DNA from: Candidatus Melainabacteria bacterium
Lineage (GTDB): Bacteria > Cyanobacteriota > Vampirovibrionia > Obscuribacterales > Obscuribacteraceae
Direction: 5' to 3'
NCBI GenBank assembly: GCA_003151275.1
Contig: PLXC01000155.1
Location: 1-26,257, forward strand
DNA length: 26,257 bases
The notes below the pieces were generated by a model that searched no databases, was not told the origin of the DNA, and saw only the letters and a program-made list of their open reading frames with translations. Made by a program: the position numbers and the translations under genes. Positions 8,577-16,557 of the stretch are shown one piece after another; position 1 is the first letter of the stretch, and every line of letters starts with the position of its first letter.

Positions 8577-9122
8577 CGAGCTTCTCCTCAACCTGAAAGG
8601 TTGCTTATTGGAACTAAGGATTCTAAGTGTAGCTTCATAGTCTACAACAGTTTGCTCGTTCTGCGCCTGCAGTTGAGCCTCCGACGCAGATATGCGTAAC
8701 AGTTCCGAGTAACGCCAAAATAGACGCTTCTGCAGCTGAGCTGGTTCCCAAAATCTCTTTATCTTGTTCCACTTGTGTATCCACGCCACCATGCGAATTT
8801 ATCGCAACCTAATTGGCTTGGGCGGGATCGGTACAAAGCGTTGACAACGCACCTGAACTCGTCGGTCTCGCCGTGCAGCTGGTTGATATTTTGGTATGGG
8901 CCCGTTTGAAAAGCCATTCGACCGGGTCCATTGCTTTCTTTGTTGTTTTTTTATGGGGTAGTTCACTATAATAAATAGTTGTAAAAATGGTAAAAAAAGA
9001 ATTGGAAAACTTCAACTTAGGCGCTGATTGAATTTGATAGATAGCGGATGGATAGGGAGTTTGAAGCATGCGAAGTGATCGATGTTTCGGCCAACTCTCA
9101 ATCGGAAATATGCCCCGAAGGG
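8577..9122. other. Gene-free stretch with an AT-rich block
   Basis: No convincing gene. A 122-codon minus frame (8809-9177) has no motif or ribosome site. The part from about 8940 to 9010 is very AT-rich and contains a perfect plus-strand TATAAT at 8967-8972, with TTGTTT 18 bases ahead as a poor -35. Read rightward this would make a short RNA ending at the hairpins at 9114-9154. That is only a possibility. Confidence 0.4.
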
Positions 9123-9154
9123 GAAAGCAGGAGGTCCGAAGACCCCCTGCTTTC
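9123..9154 (-). terminator. UUCG-loop terminator hairpin of HAD-like gene
   Basis: On the minus strand a GAAAGCAGG arm, one mismatch, then GGTC-TTCG-GACC at the tip and CCTGCTTTC form a 13-pair stem capped by the very stable UUCG tetraloop, five bases after the gene's stop. A second small CCCC-TTCG-GGGC hairpin follows at 9114-9124, sharing bases with the first. No T run follows. The loop is UUCG only when read on the minus strand, which agrees with the gene's direction. Confidence 0.65.
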
Positions 9155-9158
9155 AAGA

Positions 9159-9971
9159 CTACTTGCCGCAGTCGCAATCGCTACCGTGAGCAATCACTTC
9201 CTGCTCGCGCTTGCGGAGAAGACGCGTGATTGCACGATCCTCAGCTTCGCGCCAGTCCTTGACCGAGAAGACATCGTGTTGGGTGTTGGCCGGCAGATCT
9301 GTTTCGTCGAACGACCAGCCCTTCTCGAGCGGCAGGTAAACGAAGTTCGTCTCTGTCAAGCAAGAACCATCGGAGCGACGGCTGTTGCCGATGAAGGCAG
9401 ACATCCCCGCGTCGATGTTCAAGTCGATGATTGCTTCGCGCACGCGCTCAGCCTTGTCATCGTTCGGAGTGACAATGACTTCGTCGAAGACGGGGTCAAG
9501 TCCACCCTGACGAATCTTGTACTTCTGCGCTTCCCGATTGCCGATGGTGACAGCGATCATGAGGAAGTTGTGGTGTGCCCGTCCGAGAACGGCGGCAGCA
9601 TTCGCGAAGAGCTTGGGCTGACGGAAGAAAGGCGAGTTGCCGATGTCTTCACACGTTTCAGTGACCTCGCGGCGGCGGCGAACTTTCTTCTCTTTGCAGA
9701 GTTTTCCGTAAGCCGCAATCATCGAAGTGGGGAAGCGATCGCGTTCGAAACCGTTGACGTGGGTGCTGCCCAAGTCGATTTCGCGCAAAGTGGCAATGGC
9801 ATGCTTCTTGTCGAAGCCGCACAGTGCCATAAGAAAACCAAAGCGCTCAATGGCGCTGTCGAAATAAGGCTGACACTCGATGATCGTACCGTCTACGTCA
9901 ACGAAGAGAGCAGCCACTTTGCCGTTGCGGGCGCAGAGATTGCGACCTGGCATGTTGCATTTGCTGGACAT
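9159..9971 (-). CDS. HAD-superfamily hydrolase-like protein
   Basis: 270 aa, probably cytoplasmic. HAD motif I is clear: ALFVDVDGTII with nucleophile Asp25 and acid/base Asp27. Motif II may be the Thr of MIAVTIGN, motif III the Lys of PNDDKAERV, and the motif IV region reads AFIGNSRRSDG. Motif IV normally has GD; here Asn replaces that Asp, with a second Asp three residues on, so phosphatase activity is likely but not certain. The C-terminus is Cys/Asp-rich (GSDCDCGK). The start at ATG 9971 is favoured by GGGAG seven bases upstream over an ATG six codons earlier. Codons end mostly in C, unlike neighbours such as pepF but like the 21.2-25.1 kb genes. The long plus-strand frame over it (9048-10088) is a composition shadow. 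Substrate unknown. Confidence 0.8.
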   Translation of the reverse strand: MSSKCNMPGRNLCARNGKVAALFVDVDGTIIECQPYFDSAIERFGFLMALCGFDKKHAIATLREIDLGSTHVNGFERDRFPTSMIAAYGKLCKEKKVRRRREVTETCEDIGNSPFFRQPKLFANAAAVLGRAHHNFLMIAVTIGNREAQKYKIRQGGLDPVFDEVIVTPNDDKAERVREAIIDLNIDAGMSAFIGNSRRSDGSCLTETNFVYLPLEKGWSFDETDLPANTQHDVFSVKDWREAEDRAITRLLRKREQEVIAHGSDCDCGK

Positions 9972-10383
9972 AGTAAGCTCCCTAGGCACACGAAACGCAT
10001 GGGTTTGGTCAGCGCTGAATTCTGCTCTGCCTGTAAACTGCTGCGGATTCGTCGTGGTAAATTGATGGTTGAAGTCCGCGCACTTTGAGAAGTAGTCAGA
10101 GACACTTCGCGGGCGTGGCGAAAAGGAAATGACTTCTAGGTGATTTGAAGAAGTTCTGGAGTCGGTAATTTATTGAAAATGAAAAGGAGGAGGACCACAC
10201 CATAATCCAGTGGCCATGTGAATCTGAAGCTGGTTGACAAGTGTTGCGCAGGCTCCAAAACCACGCTGTCGCGCCACCTTGGATGATTTATAACGCTGAT
10301 GCGCTGAGCGTGACAGTCAATGTCACAGCTCATGTGGTTGCGCTAACGAGATTTCGCGGTAGTCTTGCACCAATCCGCTAACC
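9972..10383. other. Divergent intergenic region without a gene
   Basis: About 410 bases between the HAD-like gene (minus) and the TPR-like exported protein (plus). Short frames here (for example 10136-10333 minus) have no ribosome site and no motif. No promoter could be assigned with confidence to the HAD-like gene. The promoter of the plus-strand gene lies at its right end. Confidence 0.4.
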
Positions 10384-10413
10384 TTGCCTGGATGTCATTA
10401 GGTGCAGTATAAT
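10384..10413 (+). promoter_or_regulatory. Candidate promoter of exported TPR-like protein and cdd
   Basis: TTGCCT at 10384-10389 (four of six matches to the -35) with 18 bases to a perfect TATAAT at 10408-10413. RNA would start near 10420, leaving a leader of under 20 bases before the first possible start codons at 10433 and 10439. That matches the lack of a Shine-Dalgarno there. Confidence 0.55.
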
Positions 10414-10438
10414 TCGGCGGTGGTGCTAAGTTGTGGTC

Positions 10439-11548
10439 ATGTACAGCAAAAGAATTCTCTGTCAAATCATTGCTGCCGCGAGTATAGCGGTAGGCATTGC
10501 CAGTGGCGCTGAGAGTAAAAATAAACAACCGCCGCCTGACCAGATCGATACAGCCGAGACGGAAGAGTTAGTTAACAAACTTTCTCATCAGCCAGAGCTA
10601 ATTTGCATCAGGTATTTGCACTATTTTCTCGGACGGCCTGAAGACTCTCCAGCCAATCGGTTCAATCCCTCGAAGCACTACATTTGGTATCGCCCGAATC
10701 GTCGCGGTGTCAAGTATGAGCTTGTTCAAGAAGAGCCACAGCCCGGCACTGTTCTTGAGTCGACGCTTGTTTTTCACACCGACGATCTAGATCTGGACTT
10801 GCAAAAGGTGGAAAGCAAATTTGGTAAAGCCCCGCGCAAATATTTTGACCAAATGAGCTCTCCAACTGAAGAATATTCATTCGCACCGAACACCGTGATT
10901 AGCTTTACCCAAAAGCCCAACGCTTTTCAAATCGGTCGCATCGCCATCAACTATAAAGGCGATCCTTTGCCACCACCAGGTCTGGAAGACATTTCTCGAG
11001 CCCAGCTGCAACGCAAGGGGTTGGCTCTGGATCACATTACACACGGTCGTTACCGCGAAGGCATCACCGTGCTCAGTGAACATCTTGGCGAAAGTCCCGA
11101 CGATATCGAGGCTCATCTTGCTCTCGCTCAAGCTTTTAAAAGCAATTGCCAGATAAACGAGGCGATCGCTCAGTACCGATACACCTTAGCCAATTCCGGT
11201 AACAATCCAACCGTGCGCGCGGCATGCGTCAAAGACTTGCAGGACATGAAAGTGCTGCCGTCTGTGGCGGCCGATACGGAACTGCAAACTCACAATGTAA
11301 ACCTAAAACATAAGGGACAGCGTTTGCGTAGAGGCAGTCTAGCTACAAGTAAGCAAATGAAAAAGACCGTGCCTGATGAGGGTGCGCTTAACTTGCAACC
11401 AATCGATCCTTCCGCGGCATTGGCACCTGTTATTAAAGAACCTCCAGTCGCACCTTCTTACCGTGGGCAAGCGTCTGATCCTGGAACTAGCCCAACTTCG
11501 GCGCCTCAGGTACCGATGCCTACGTCAACTTCACCGGAACCCTTTTAA
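10439..11548 (+). CDS. Exported TPR-like protein of unknown function
   Basis: 369 aa from ATG 10439 (a GTG two codons earlier, 10433, is also possible; neither has a clear ribosome site). Residues 1-23 look like a signal peptide (YSKRILCQIIAAASIAVGIASGA), so the protein is probably periplasmic or secreted. Residues about 45-185 form an unrecognised globular part with LICIRYLHYFLGRPED and HYIWYRPNRRG. Residues about 190-270 are helical and TPR-like (RGITV-type pairs: HGRYREGITVLSEHLGES, then IEAHLALAQAFKS, INEAIAQYRYTL). The last 60 residues are Pro/Ser/Thr-rich and probably disordered. Its stop TAA overlaps the ATG of cytidine deaminase in TAATG, so the two are translated in tandem. The functional link between them is not obvious. 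Confidence 0.75.
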   Translation: MYSKRILCQIIAAASIAVGIASGAESKNKQPPPDQIDTAETEELVNKLSHQPELICIRYLHYFLGRPEDSPANRFNPSKHYIWYRPNRRGVKYELVQEEPQPGTVLESTLVFHTDDLDLDLQKVESKFGKAPRKYFDQMSSPTEEYSFAPNTVISFTQKPNAFQIGRIAINYKGDPLPPPGLEDISRAQLQRKGLALDHITHGRYREGITVLSEHLGESPDDIEAHLALAQAFKSNCQINEAIAQYRYTLANSGNNPTVRAACVKDLQDMKVLPSVAADTELQTHNVNLKHKGQRLRRGSLATSKQMKKTVPDEGALNLQPIDPSAALAPVIKEPPVAPSYRGQASDPGTSPTSAPQVPMPTSTSPEPF

Positions 11549-11973
11549 TGGATGAACAACAAGAGCGCCTTTATAGAGAGCTGATTGAGACGGCCAAAGA
11601 GGCGTCGCTCAGATCATACTCCCCGTACTCTAAGTTCCCGGTCGGAGCGGCTGTCGTGACTAGCGACGGCAGTCTGTACTCTGGGTGCAATATCGAGAAT
11701 CGCAGTTTTAACATCTCCATTTGCGCTGAGCGAACGGCCTTCGCCAAGGCAGTTTCGGAGGGCAAACGCGAGTTCAAAACCGTTGCCATATTCAGCCCCA
11801 ATGGGAAAGATTGCTGGCCCTGTGGTCTATGTCGCCAATTTATGTCTGAATTCGGGGATCAAATAGTAATTGTCGTCGAAGCCAAAGATGGAAGTTTAAT
11901 CTCTCGGAAACTCGCCGAATTAATACCGGAACATCCACAGGCGCCTGAAAAATCGAAAATAAAAAATGCTTGA
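11548..11973 (+). CDS. cdd: Cytidine deaminase
   Basis: Zinc enzyme that hydrolyses cytidine or deoxycytidine to uridine or deoxyuridine in pyrimidine salvage, cytoplasmic. 141 aa, matching the small homotetrameric class. SPYSKFPVGAAV at residues 25-36 and GCNIENRSFNISICAERTA hold the nucleoside-binding Asn-Glu and the first zinc ligand Cys59 with catalytic Glu61. PCGLCRQ supplies zinc ligands Cys92 and Cys95. All key residues are present. The start codon overlaps the stop of the upstream exported-protein gene by one base (TAATG), indicating translational coupling. The last residues (QAPEKSKIKNA) extend past the usual core. Confidence 0.93.
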   Translation: MDEQQERLYRELIETAKEASLRSYSPYSKFPVGAAVVTSDGSLYSGCNIENRSFNISICAERTAFAKAVSEGKREFKTVAIFSPNGKDCWPCGLCRQFMSEFGDQIVIVVEAKDGSLISRKLAELIPEHPQAPEKSKIKNA

Positions 11974-11997
11974 CATTCCCTCCAGTTATGTTCTAAT
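11970..11997 (+). promoter_or_regulatory. Near-consensus promoter at the end of cdd
   Basis: A perfect TTGACA at 11970-11975 and TCTAAT (five of six) at 11992-11997 are spaced by 16 bases. The -35 overlaps the cdd stop codon (TGA 11971-11973). RNA would begin near 12004 and read into the 114-aa hypothetical gene at 12037. One of the two best sigma-70-type matches in the window. Confidence 0.6.
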
Positions 11998-12036
11998 TGA
12001 CACATCTGATTATCCCCAGCGATCAATTTACCAATC

Positions 12037-12381
12037 ATGGCAACAGCGTTAGACCACACACCGGCGGCTAAAGACCGCACGAAAGACACCGACTCGCACA
12101 GAGACCCGTTCGGCTTTGACCTCGCTGCTCGCTGCTTTACTGAGCAAGTGCGTGACAGTATGGCCAAAATTTCTACGATGGACCCGAACGCCAAAATCTC
12201 TGAGATGACCAAACCTCAGCAGAAAACTGACGCGATAGATTTTTCGAAGACTAATGATAAGACTATGTTGGCTTACTTCGGCGGCGCTGAGGGCGGAGAG
12301 TCCAAGGGCAAACAAGCTGCTGATGCATCCTTGAAGAAGAATTTCCCACTTCCGTGGGAAGAGCATTATAAGGCTGCTTAG
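12037..12381 (+). CDS. Hypothetical protein (114 aa, charged, soluble)
   Basis: I do not recognise this protein. It is hydrophilic, rich in Lys, Asp, Ala and Thr, with one Cys, no signal peptide and no membrane segment. The N-terminal third looks disordered (KDRTKDTDSHRD) and the C-terminus has a short aromatic stretch, NFPLPWEEHYKAA. There is no clear Shine-Dalgarno before ATG 12037, but a near-consensus promoter lies just upstream at 11970-11997. The next gene, a CPXCG Cys-rich mini-protein, follows after 28 bases and is probably cotranscribed. A rival minus-strand frame of similar size (12049-12396) lacks a promoter and ribosome site. Confidence 0.6.
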   Translation: MATALDHTPAAKDRTKDTDSHRDPFGFDLAARCFTEQVRDSMAKISTMDPNAKISEMTKPQQKTDAIDFSKTNDKTMLAYFGGAEGGESKGKQAADASLKKNFPLPWEEHYKAA

Positions 12382-12409
12382 CCCCCACATTTTCATCTTC
12401 GAATAACTG

Positions 12410-12595
12410 ATGCTAGAGGAACACTTTTTCGCGTGTCCATACTGCTGGCAGCAGATTTCTATGCTTCTCGACTTCAGCTCGGGTAGCCAAAATTATGTTG
12501 AGGATTGCGAGATTTGCTGCAATCCTATTTCGATTGCTTACGACTGCGAGGACGGCAGCCTCACTTCGTTTTCGTGCGAGCCCTTGCAGTCCTAG
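12410..12595 (+). CDS. CPXCG-motif cysteine-rich mini-protein
   Basis: 61 aa, matching the small Cys_rich_CPXG family in length and pattern: FFACPYCWQQISMLLD, then YVEDCEICCNPI, then a short C-terminal tail. Four or five cysteines (CPYC and CEICC) likely bind one zinc. Family members usually read CPYCG; here the Gly after the second Cys is Trp. The function of the family is unknown. No good ribosome site precedes ATG 12410; it probably shares the transcript that begins near 12004. Confidence 0.8.
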   Translation: MLEEHFFACPYCWQQISMLLDFSSGSQNYVEDCEICCNPISIAYDCEDGSLTSFSCEPLQS

Positions 12596-12754
12596 GGATC
12601 ACGCTCAGCGTGAGGTAAGCAAGCCCCAGTTGTACCTGTAAATGCTAACTACTTCTAGAACTAGATGTTTTGCCAACCCAAGTCGCTCGCCTGATTTGTT
12701 GTTTAATTGAACTATTGACAGCTTTTCAGCGTATTCATTATTGTGAGGGTAGTG

Positions 12755-12935
12755 AAGGAGGTTTGCCAGATGGTCCAAGAGCAAGAAATCGTCAAAATGC
12801 TAAGTGTGCAGTAAGCTCGATGGCATCTCGTCTTTTCTGCTCACTTCTGAGCGTAATTGATCTCGTCTGGAGTCCCGCATCGTCAAGCTTGAGAGTCGCG
12901 TGGATAGAATCGAAGGGCAAGATCGCTCCGCCTAA
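12755..12935 (+). pseudogene. Broken small coiled-coil ORF
   Basis: A very good ribosome site AAGGAGG (12755-12761) lies eight bases before ATG 12770, which opens MVQEQEIVKMLSVQ and then stops at TAA 12812. Shifting one base forward continues KLDGISSFLLTSERN to a TGA at 12858-12860. Beyond this, the same frame gives SRLESRIVKLESRVDRIEGQ and a last few residues to TAA 12933, a clean heptad-type coiled coil. One frameshift plus one stop together join a plausible 55-residue helical protein. This is best read as a decayed gene, though sequencing error cannot be excluded. The 93-codon frame over it (12670-12951) is in a different frame and looks random. Confidence 0.45.
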
Positions 12936-12947
12936 GAACACTTCTGC

Positions 12948-14126
12948 TTAGTTCTTTCGCATTTGGAAAGTCTCGATAAGCGGCTTCAGCTGTTGCGCTA
13001 CGAATGCATGACCTCGGGAAGAGAAATGATATTGCAAGAAGTACGATTTGAAATCGTTATCAAAGAATGGTCTCGTTAAATCCAAGAACGCGAACTTCTT
13101 GTGATTACTAAGCATCTCAAAGAGACTTTGTTGGCGTTGGAGATCGGGATCTTGAACCACATTTGGAAAGATAACCATGATGAACTTGCCACCATCGGCA
13201 GTGACAGCGGCATTCAATTTCGTTAGCAGAGCTTCTGTGACAGCGTCCGGATTTTGTTTCGCGTAAGGCACTTGCCAGGTCGCTGGTCTGTCGTTCTTGA
13301 CCCAAGAGTTAGTCAGGTTCGTCCACCAGGCCGCAAGCTTCCTGTAGCCGTTCTCGTTGATGCTCAGTACGAGTCCAGTTGCAGAGAGAACTCCGTAAAT
13401 GCGACTGTTCTTTTTTAGGTAATCCCAGAAAGGATGAGGCTTCAGTTTACTGCTGCATGCTTCAAGGACATTGCTGTCTAGTCGCAATTGATTGTTTTGG
13501 TCCAAGTAGAAATAAGGTCTAGGTTGTGAAAGCACGTTGCCACTGGGGACGAAGATGTTTTCGATGGAATCGCCACGGTTGTAGAGAAGCACCACTATGT
13601 CGGGGTGATATTTCCGCACATCACGTTCAAATTGTAATAGTTGTTGTCCGGTGGAATATCCGGAGCAAGCGAAGTTGATCACTTCATACTGCGGGCTCTT
13701 TTCGTTCAAGAGGCGCTCCAGCACCTTGCCGTAAGTTTCATTTAGAGGTACTTGCATACCTTCTGTGGACGAATCGCCGAGAAGGGCTATGCGAGTAATC
13801 CCTGCCGGTTTGTTGATGCTATGCTCGCTGTCTCTGAGTCCGACTGAATTAATTTTGTCGTGCGAGTAGCCTTCCATCCGCCATGTCACTAGTTTGCCAG
13901 CAATGTGTTTGGAGCCTAACTGCTTGTCTGGCTCCAGAAATTCTTGCTCGCCAATACCCGCGAATTTAAAGAAGCCCTCTAGTATGATCACTGCCGCGAC
14001 CAAAAGTATCAGAAACTCGGCAGCTCGAAAAGCCAGGCGTTTGCCCGTTTTCGGCGAGTCAGTATGCGTCGGAATTTCCTGGGCGTCTGATGTTTTTGTT
14101 TGCGGTGGTGTCATATGCAGTGTCAT
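12948..14126 (-). CDS. Membrane-anchored SGNH/GDSL-like protein, MBOAT partner
   Basis: 392 aa. A single membrane segment at about residues 34-56 (RAAEFLILLVAAVIILEGFF) leaves the rest outside the cytoplasm. SGNH block I is ALLGDSSTEG with nucleophile Ser119; Gly156 in NFACSGYS and Asn183 in LYNRGDS fit blocks II and III. The C-terminal QYHFSSRGHAF supplies the catalytic His region (His367), but the Asp normally three residues before that His is not present. Such proteins work with MBOAT acyltransferases in O-acetylating extracellular polysaccharide (compare AlgJ/AlgX with AlgI, DltD with DltB). The start is placed at ATG 14126, which overlaps the MBOAT stop in TAATG; the longer frame to 14237 lies inside that gene. 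The acylated polymer is unknown. Confidence 0.8.
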   Translation of the reverse strand: MTLHMTPPQTKTSDAQEIPTHTDSPKTGKRLAFRAAEFLILLVAAVIILEGFFKFAGIGEQEFLEPDKQLGSKHIAGKLVTWRMEGYSHDKINSVGLRDSEHSINKPAGITRIALLGDSSTEGMQVPLNETYGKVLERLLNEKSPQYEVINFACSGYSTGQQLLQFERDVRKYHPDIVVLLYNRGDSIENIFVPSGNVLSQPRPYFYLDQNNQLRLDSNVLEACSSKLKPHPFWDYLKKNSRIYGVLSATGLVLSINENGYRKLAAWWTNLTNSWVKNDRPATWQVPYAKQNPDAVTEALLTKLNAAVTADGGKFIMVIFPNVVQDPDLQRQQSLFEMLSNHKKFAFLDLTRPFFDNDFKSYFLQYHFSSRGHAFVAQQLKPLIETFQMRKN

Positions 14127-15589
14127 TAGAATTGAAAGTATATGAATGGGGCGACTTTCATGGGCGCAAATCCGAGAACGACGATGGCGATGCTGATATA
14201 TGCGACAGCTTGAGCTGGTGCTGATTGTAACCACCATTGCAGGATCGATACTGCGTATTTGTTGCCGCTTCTTTCGAGCAGTGTTCTAGTGATCAGGAAT
14301 ATCCAATATAAGGACAAAGAAAGTGGAAGACTTGATCCCAGGAAGCTCTCGACTACCAGGTTGGACGGAGCGAGAATGAACATTTTTTGTGCGATCGCAA
14401 ATGCCTGTGGCAACCCGTCTGCTCTAAACAAAATACCGGCTAGGAATAAAAAGAACACTGTTAACGCCACGCCGGTGCAGTGCCATATTGGGTGCGGGCG
14501 CAGACGCGCTAGAACTGGATGTCTAGTTACCAGATCTTGCCATTCTTTAGAGAGAACTAGCCCGGCTCCGTGAAATGCGCCCCAGATCACATAATGCCAG
14601 GCAGCACCATGCCACAACCCGCCCAGGATCATTGTGATTAAAACGTTACGACGCACTTTCCATGCGCTTCCTCGCGACCCGCCCAAGGGAATGAAAAGGT
14701 AATCTCGCAGCCAAGTTGAGAGTGACATGTGCCAGCGTCGCCAAAAATCCGTTAGATTCGCCGCCAGAAATGGCAGATTGAAATTCTCAGGTACCTTGTA
14801 GCCAAACAGAAGCGCAGAGCCGCGACCGATATCGGTGTAGCCGGCAAAATCAAAGAATATTTGGAAAGTAAAACCAGCAACTGCAATCCACGCATCTACT
14901 GTTCCCAATTTCTCGATGTTGCTGAAACCCGCGCTGACTACCGCTCCCAAGTTGTCGCCAAGAACAATCTTTTTGAAGAGTCCCTGAAAAATTAGAAATA
15001 ATCCGTCGCTGAAATTCTGCGCTTTGAAAACGATTTTTCCTTCGAGTTGATGAATGAAATCCTGGAAACGCTTGATTGGTCCAGCTATTTGCGATGGAAA
15101 GAATGCTGCAAAGAGCGCGAAATCGCGGATATTTTTTACTGGTTTGTGACCGCGATAAATATCAGTTATGTAGTGGATAAATTCGAAAGTGAAAAACGAA
15201 ATTCCCAGAGGCAATATTATTTTCAAAGCAGGGCTTTGCAGAGTCAGGCTCTGAGTGCCAGTCATATGAGTGATTGAATTTACAGACTGCACTACAGAAT
15301 CTGCCAAAAAATTCGCGTATTTGAAAAAGCACAGGCAACCGAGGTTAAACGCAAGACCAACTGTCAAAAGTGTCTTGCCTTTTTCGCGATGTTTATCGAT
15401 AGCGATACCAAGCGCGTAGTTTACGAGCGTAAGGGCCAGGATCAGGAGACCATATGCCGGCATCCAGTTCATGTAAAAAACATAGCTTGCCACCAATAGT
15501 AGTGTCGTGCGAAAGCGCTCCGGCAACAGCCAGTAAAGCAAAACTACAATCGGTAAAAAAACTAGATAAGTGAAGCTGTTGAACAGCAT
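14126..15589 (-). CDS. MBOAT-family O-acyltransferase (AlgI-like)
   Basis: 487-aa polytopic inner-membrane protein with about ten hydrophobic segments, starting MLFNSFTYLVFLPIVVLLYWLLP as in the AlgI branch. Family motifs are all visible: DFWRRWHMSLSTWLRDYLFIPLGG (about 281-304, conserved His287) and GGLWHGAAWHYVIWG with the invariant catalytic His327. FFPSQIAGPIKR and FFDFAGYTDI are further hallmarks. It is expected to move an acyl group, usually acetyl, across the membrane for transfer to a surface polysaccharide by the coupled SGNH protein directly downstream (one-base overlap). It could modify exopolysaccharide, lipopolysaccharide or another glycan; no glycan-synthesis genes are nearby. 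Confidence 0.9.
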   Translation of the reverse strand: MLFNSFTYLVFLPIVVLLYWLLPERFRTTLLLVASYVFYMNWMPAYGLLILALTLVNYALGIAIDKHREKGKTLLTVGLAFNLGCLCFFKYANFLADSVVQSVNSITHMTGTQSLTLQSPALKIILPLGISFFTFEFIHYITDIYRGHKPVKNIRDFALFAAFFPSQIAGPIKRFQDFIHQLEGKIVFKAQNFSDGLFLIFQGLFKKIVLGDNLGAVVSAGFSNIEKLGTVDAWIAVAGFTFQIFFDFAGYTDIGRGSALLFGYKVPENFNLPFLAANLTDFWRRWHMSLSTWLRDYLFIPLGGSRGSAWKVRRNVLITMILGGLWHGAAWHYVIWGAFHGAGLVLSKEWQDLVTRHPVLARLRPHPIWHCTGVALTVFFLFLAGILFRADGLPQAFAIAQKMFILAPSNLVVESFLGSSLPLSLSLYWIFLITRTLLERSGNKYAVSILQWWLQSAPAQAVAYISIAIVVLGFAPMKVAPFIYFQF

Positions 15590-15854
15590 TGTGAATTACC
15601 CACCACGCCCAGGAAATCAAGCGCTGAGCGATGATAGCATGACAGCCATTATCAAACCTTTCCAAGATCACATATTAGGCGGGCTACATTTAACAGTTTC
15701 GTTGGCTAATTGCTTCGTTGACGCCCTGTTTTGCTACGCATTTGAGGAGTGACAACACAACAGCCGTCTAGTGCGCCTCCCATTCATGACGAAACCAAAA
15801 TCGAAAATTGACCGATCGACATTGAACCCTTTCCGCAATCGCATCATTTCGAGA

Positions 15855-15860
15855 TAAAAT
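15855..15860 (+). promoter_or_regulatory. TAAAAT -10 element of response regulator gene
   Basis: Five of six matches to the -10 consensus, 10 bases before ATG 15871, predicting RNA near 15867. No convincing -35. If used, the message would be nearly leaderless from 15871, or have a leader of about 16 bases from the in-frame ATG at 15883. Confidence 0.3.
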
Positions 15861-15870
15861 AAGACGTCGA

Positions 15871-16557
15871 ATGCGGGTTGGTATGGCCAAGATCCTGGTG
15901 GTTGACGATGATGTGGCGTTGTGCGGGGTGATTGACACCTGGCTCAAGTTTCAACATCACGTCGTCGAATGTGTTTATACAGGGCAGCAAGCGGAAGAGT
16001 TGCTCGATCTCTACGAGTACGATGTAATTATTTTGGACTGGGCGCTGCCGGACATCAGTGGCGTCGAAATCTGCAAAGCGTTCAGGCGCAAGGGCGGCAC
16101 CACTTCAATCATTATGTTGACCGGCAAACGAGACGTTGTTGAGAAAGAGATGGGACTGGATGCGGGTGCCGACGACTATCTTACTAAGCCCTTTGAGATC
16201 AGAGAACTCTCGGCGCGTCTGCGGGCACTGCTGAGGCGTCAAAGCGCAGTCAGCGAGAATCTCTTGACCGCAGGCGACGTAACTCTTGATTTGAAGACTC
16301 ATACAGTCACCAAATGCGGTGAACTGTTGAAGTTATATCCTAAAGATTTCAGCTTGTTGGAGTACCTGATGCGTCGTCCGAACCAGGTCTGTTCTCCTCA
16401 GGTTCTGATCAATCATGTCTGGCGGTCAGAAGAAGGCGTCGGTCCCGATGCTGTGCGCACCTGCGTCAGGCGGCTGCGCCAACAAATCGATAGCGAAGGA
16501 AAACAGTCATTAATCGAAAATATCCACGGTGTTGGTTATATTCTTCGCCCACACTAA
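15871..16557 (+). CDS. OmpR/PhoB-family response regulator
   Basis: Cytoplasmic two-component transcription regulator, 228 aa. Receiver domain at residues 6-120: acidic pocket Asp12-Asp14, phospho-acceptor Asp56 (VIILDWALPD), Thr84 and Lys106 (TKPFE), all in place. The C-terminal winged-helix DNA-binding domain (about 130-226) has the typical YPKDFSLLEYLMRRPNQV, VRTCVRRLRQQI and IHGVGYIL. The start is taken at 15871; an in-frame ATG at 15883 gives the common MAKILVVDDD N-terminus and is equally possible, as neither has a clear ribosome site. The likely partner kinase lies immediately downstream but on the opposite strand, with the stop codons overlapping. Confidence 0.93.
   Translation: MRVGMAKILVVDDDVALCGVIDTWLKFQHHVVECVYTGQQAEELLDLYEYDVIILDWALPDISGVEICKAFRRKGGTTSIIMLTGKRDVVEKEMGLDAGADDYLTKPFEIRELSARLRALLRRQSAVSENLLTAGDVTLDLKTHTVTKCGELLKLYPKDFSLLEYLMRRPNQVCSPQVLINHVWRSEEGVGPDAVRTCVRRLRQQIDSEGKQSLIENIHGVGYILRPH

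Noticed and set aside
8809..9177. 122-codon minus ORF between two genes
   Set aside because: No ribosome site or domain, and it would run through the terminator of the HAD-like gene and an AT-rich block.
9048..10088. 346-codon plus-strand ORF
   Set aside because: It lies antisense to the HAD-like gene, whose DVDGT motif and ribosome site are clear. The plus frame shows no domain and arises from C-rich codons on the other strand.
12599..12613. TCACGC-TCA-GCGTGA hairpin as terminator
   Set aside because: Six pairs with a three-base loop and no T run right after the CPXCG gene; too weak to call.
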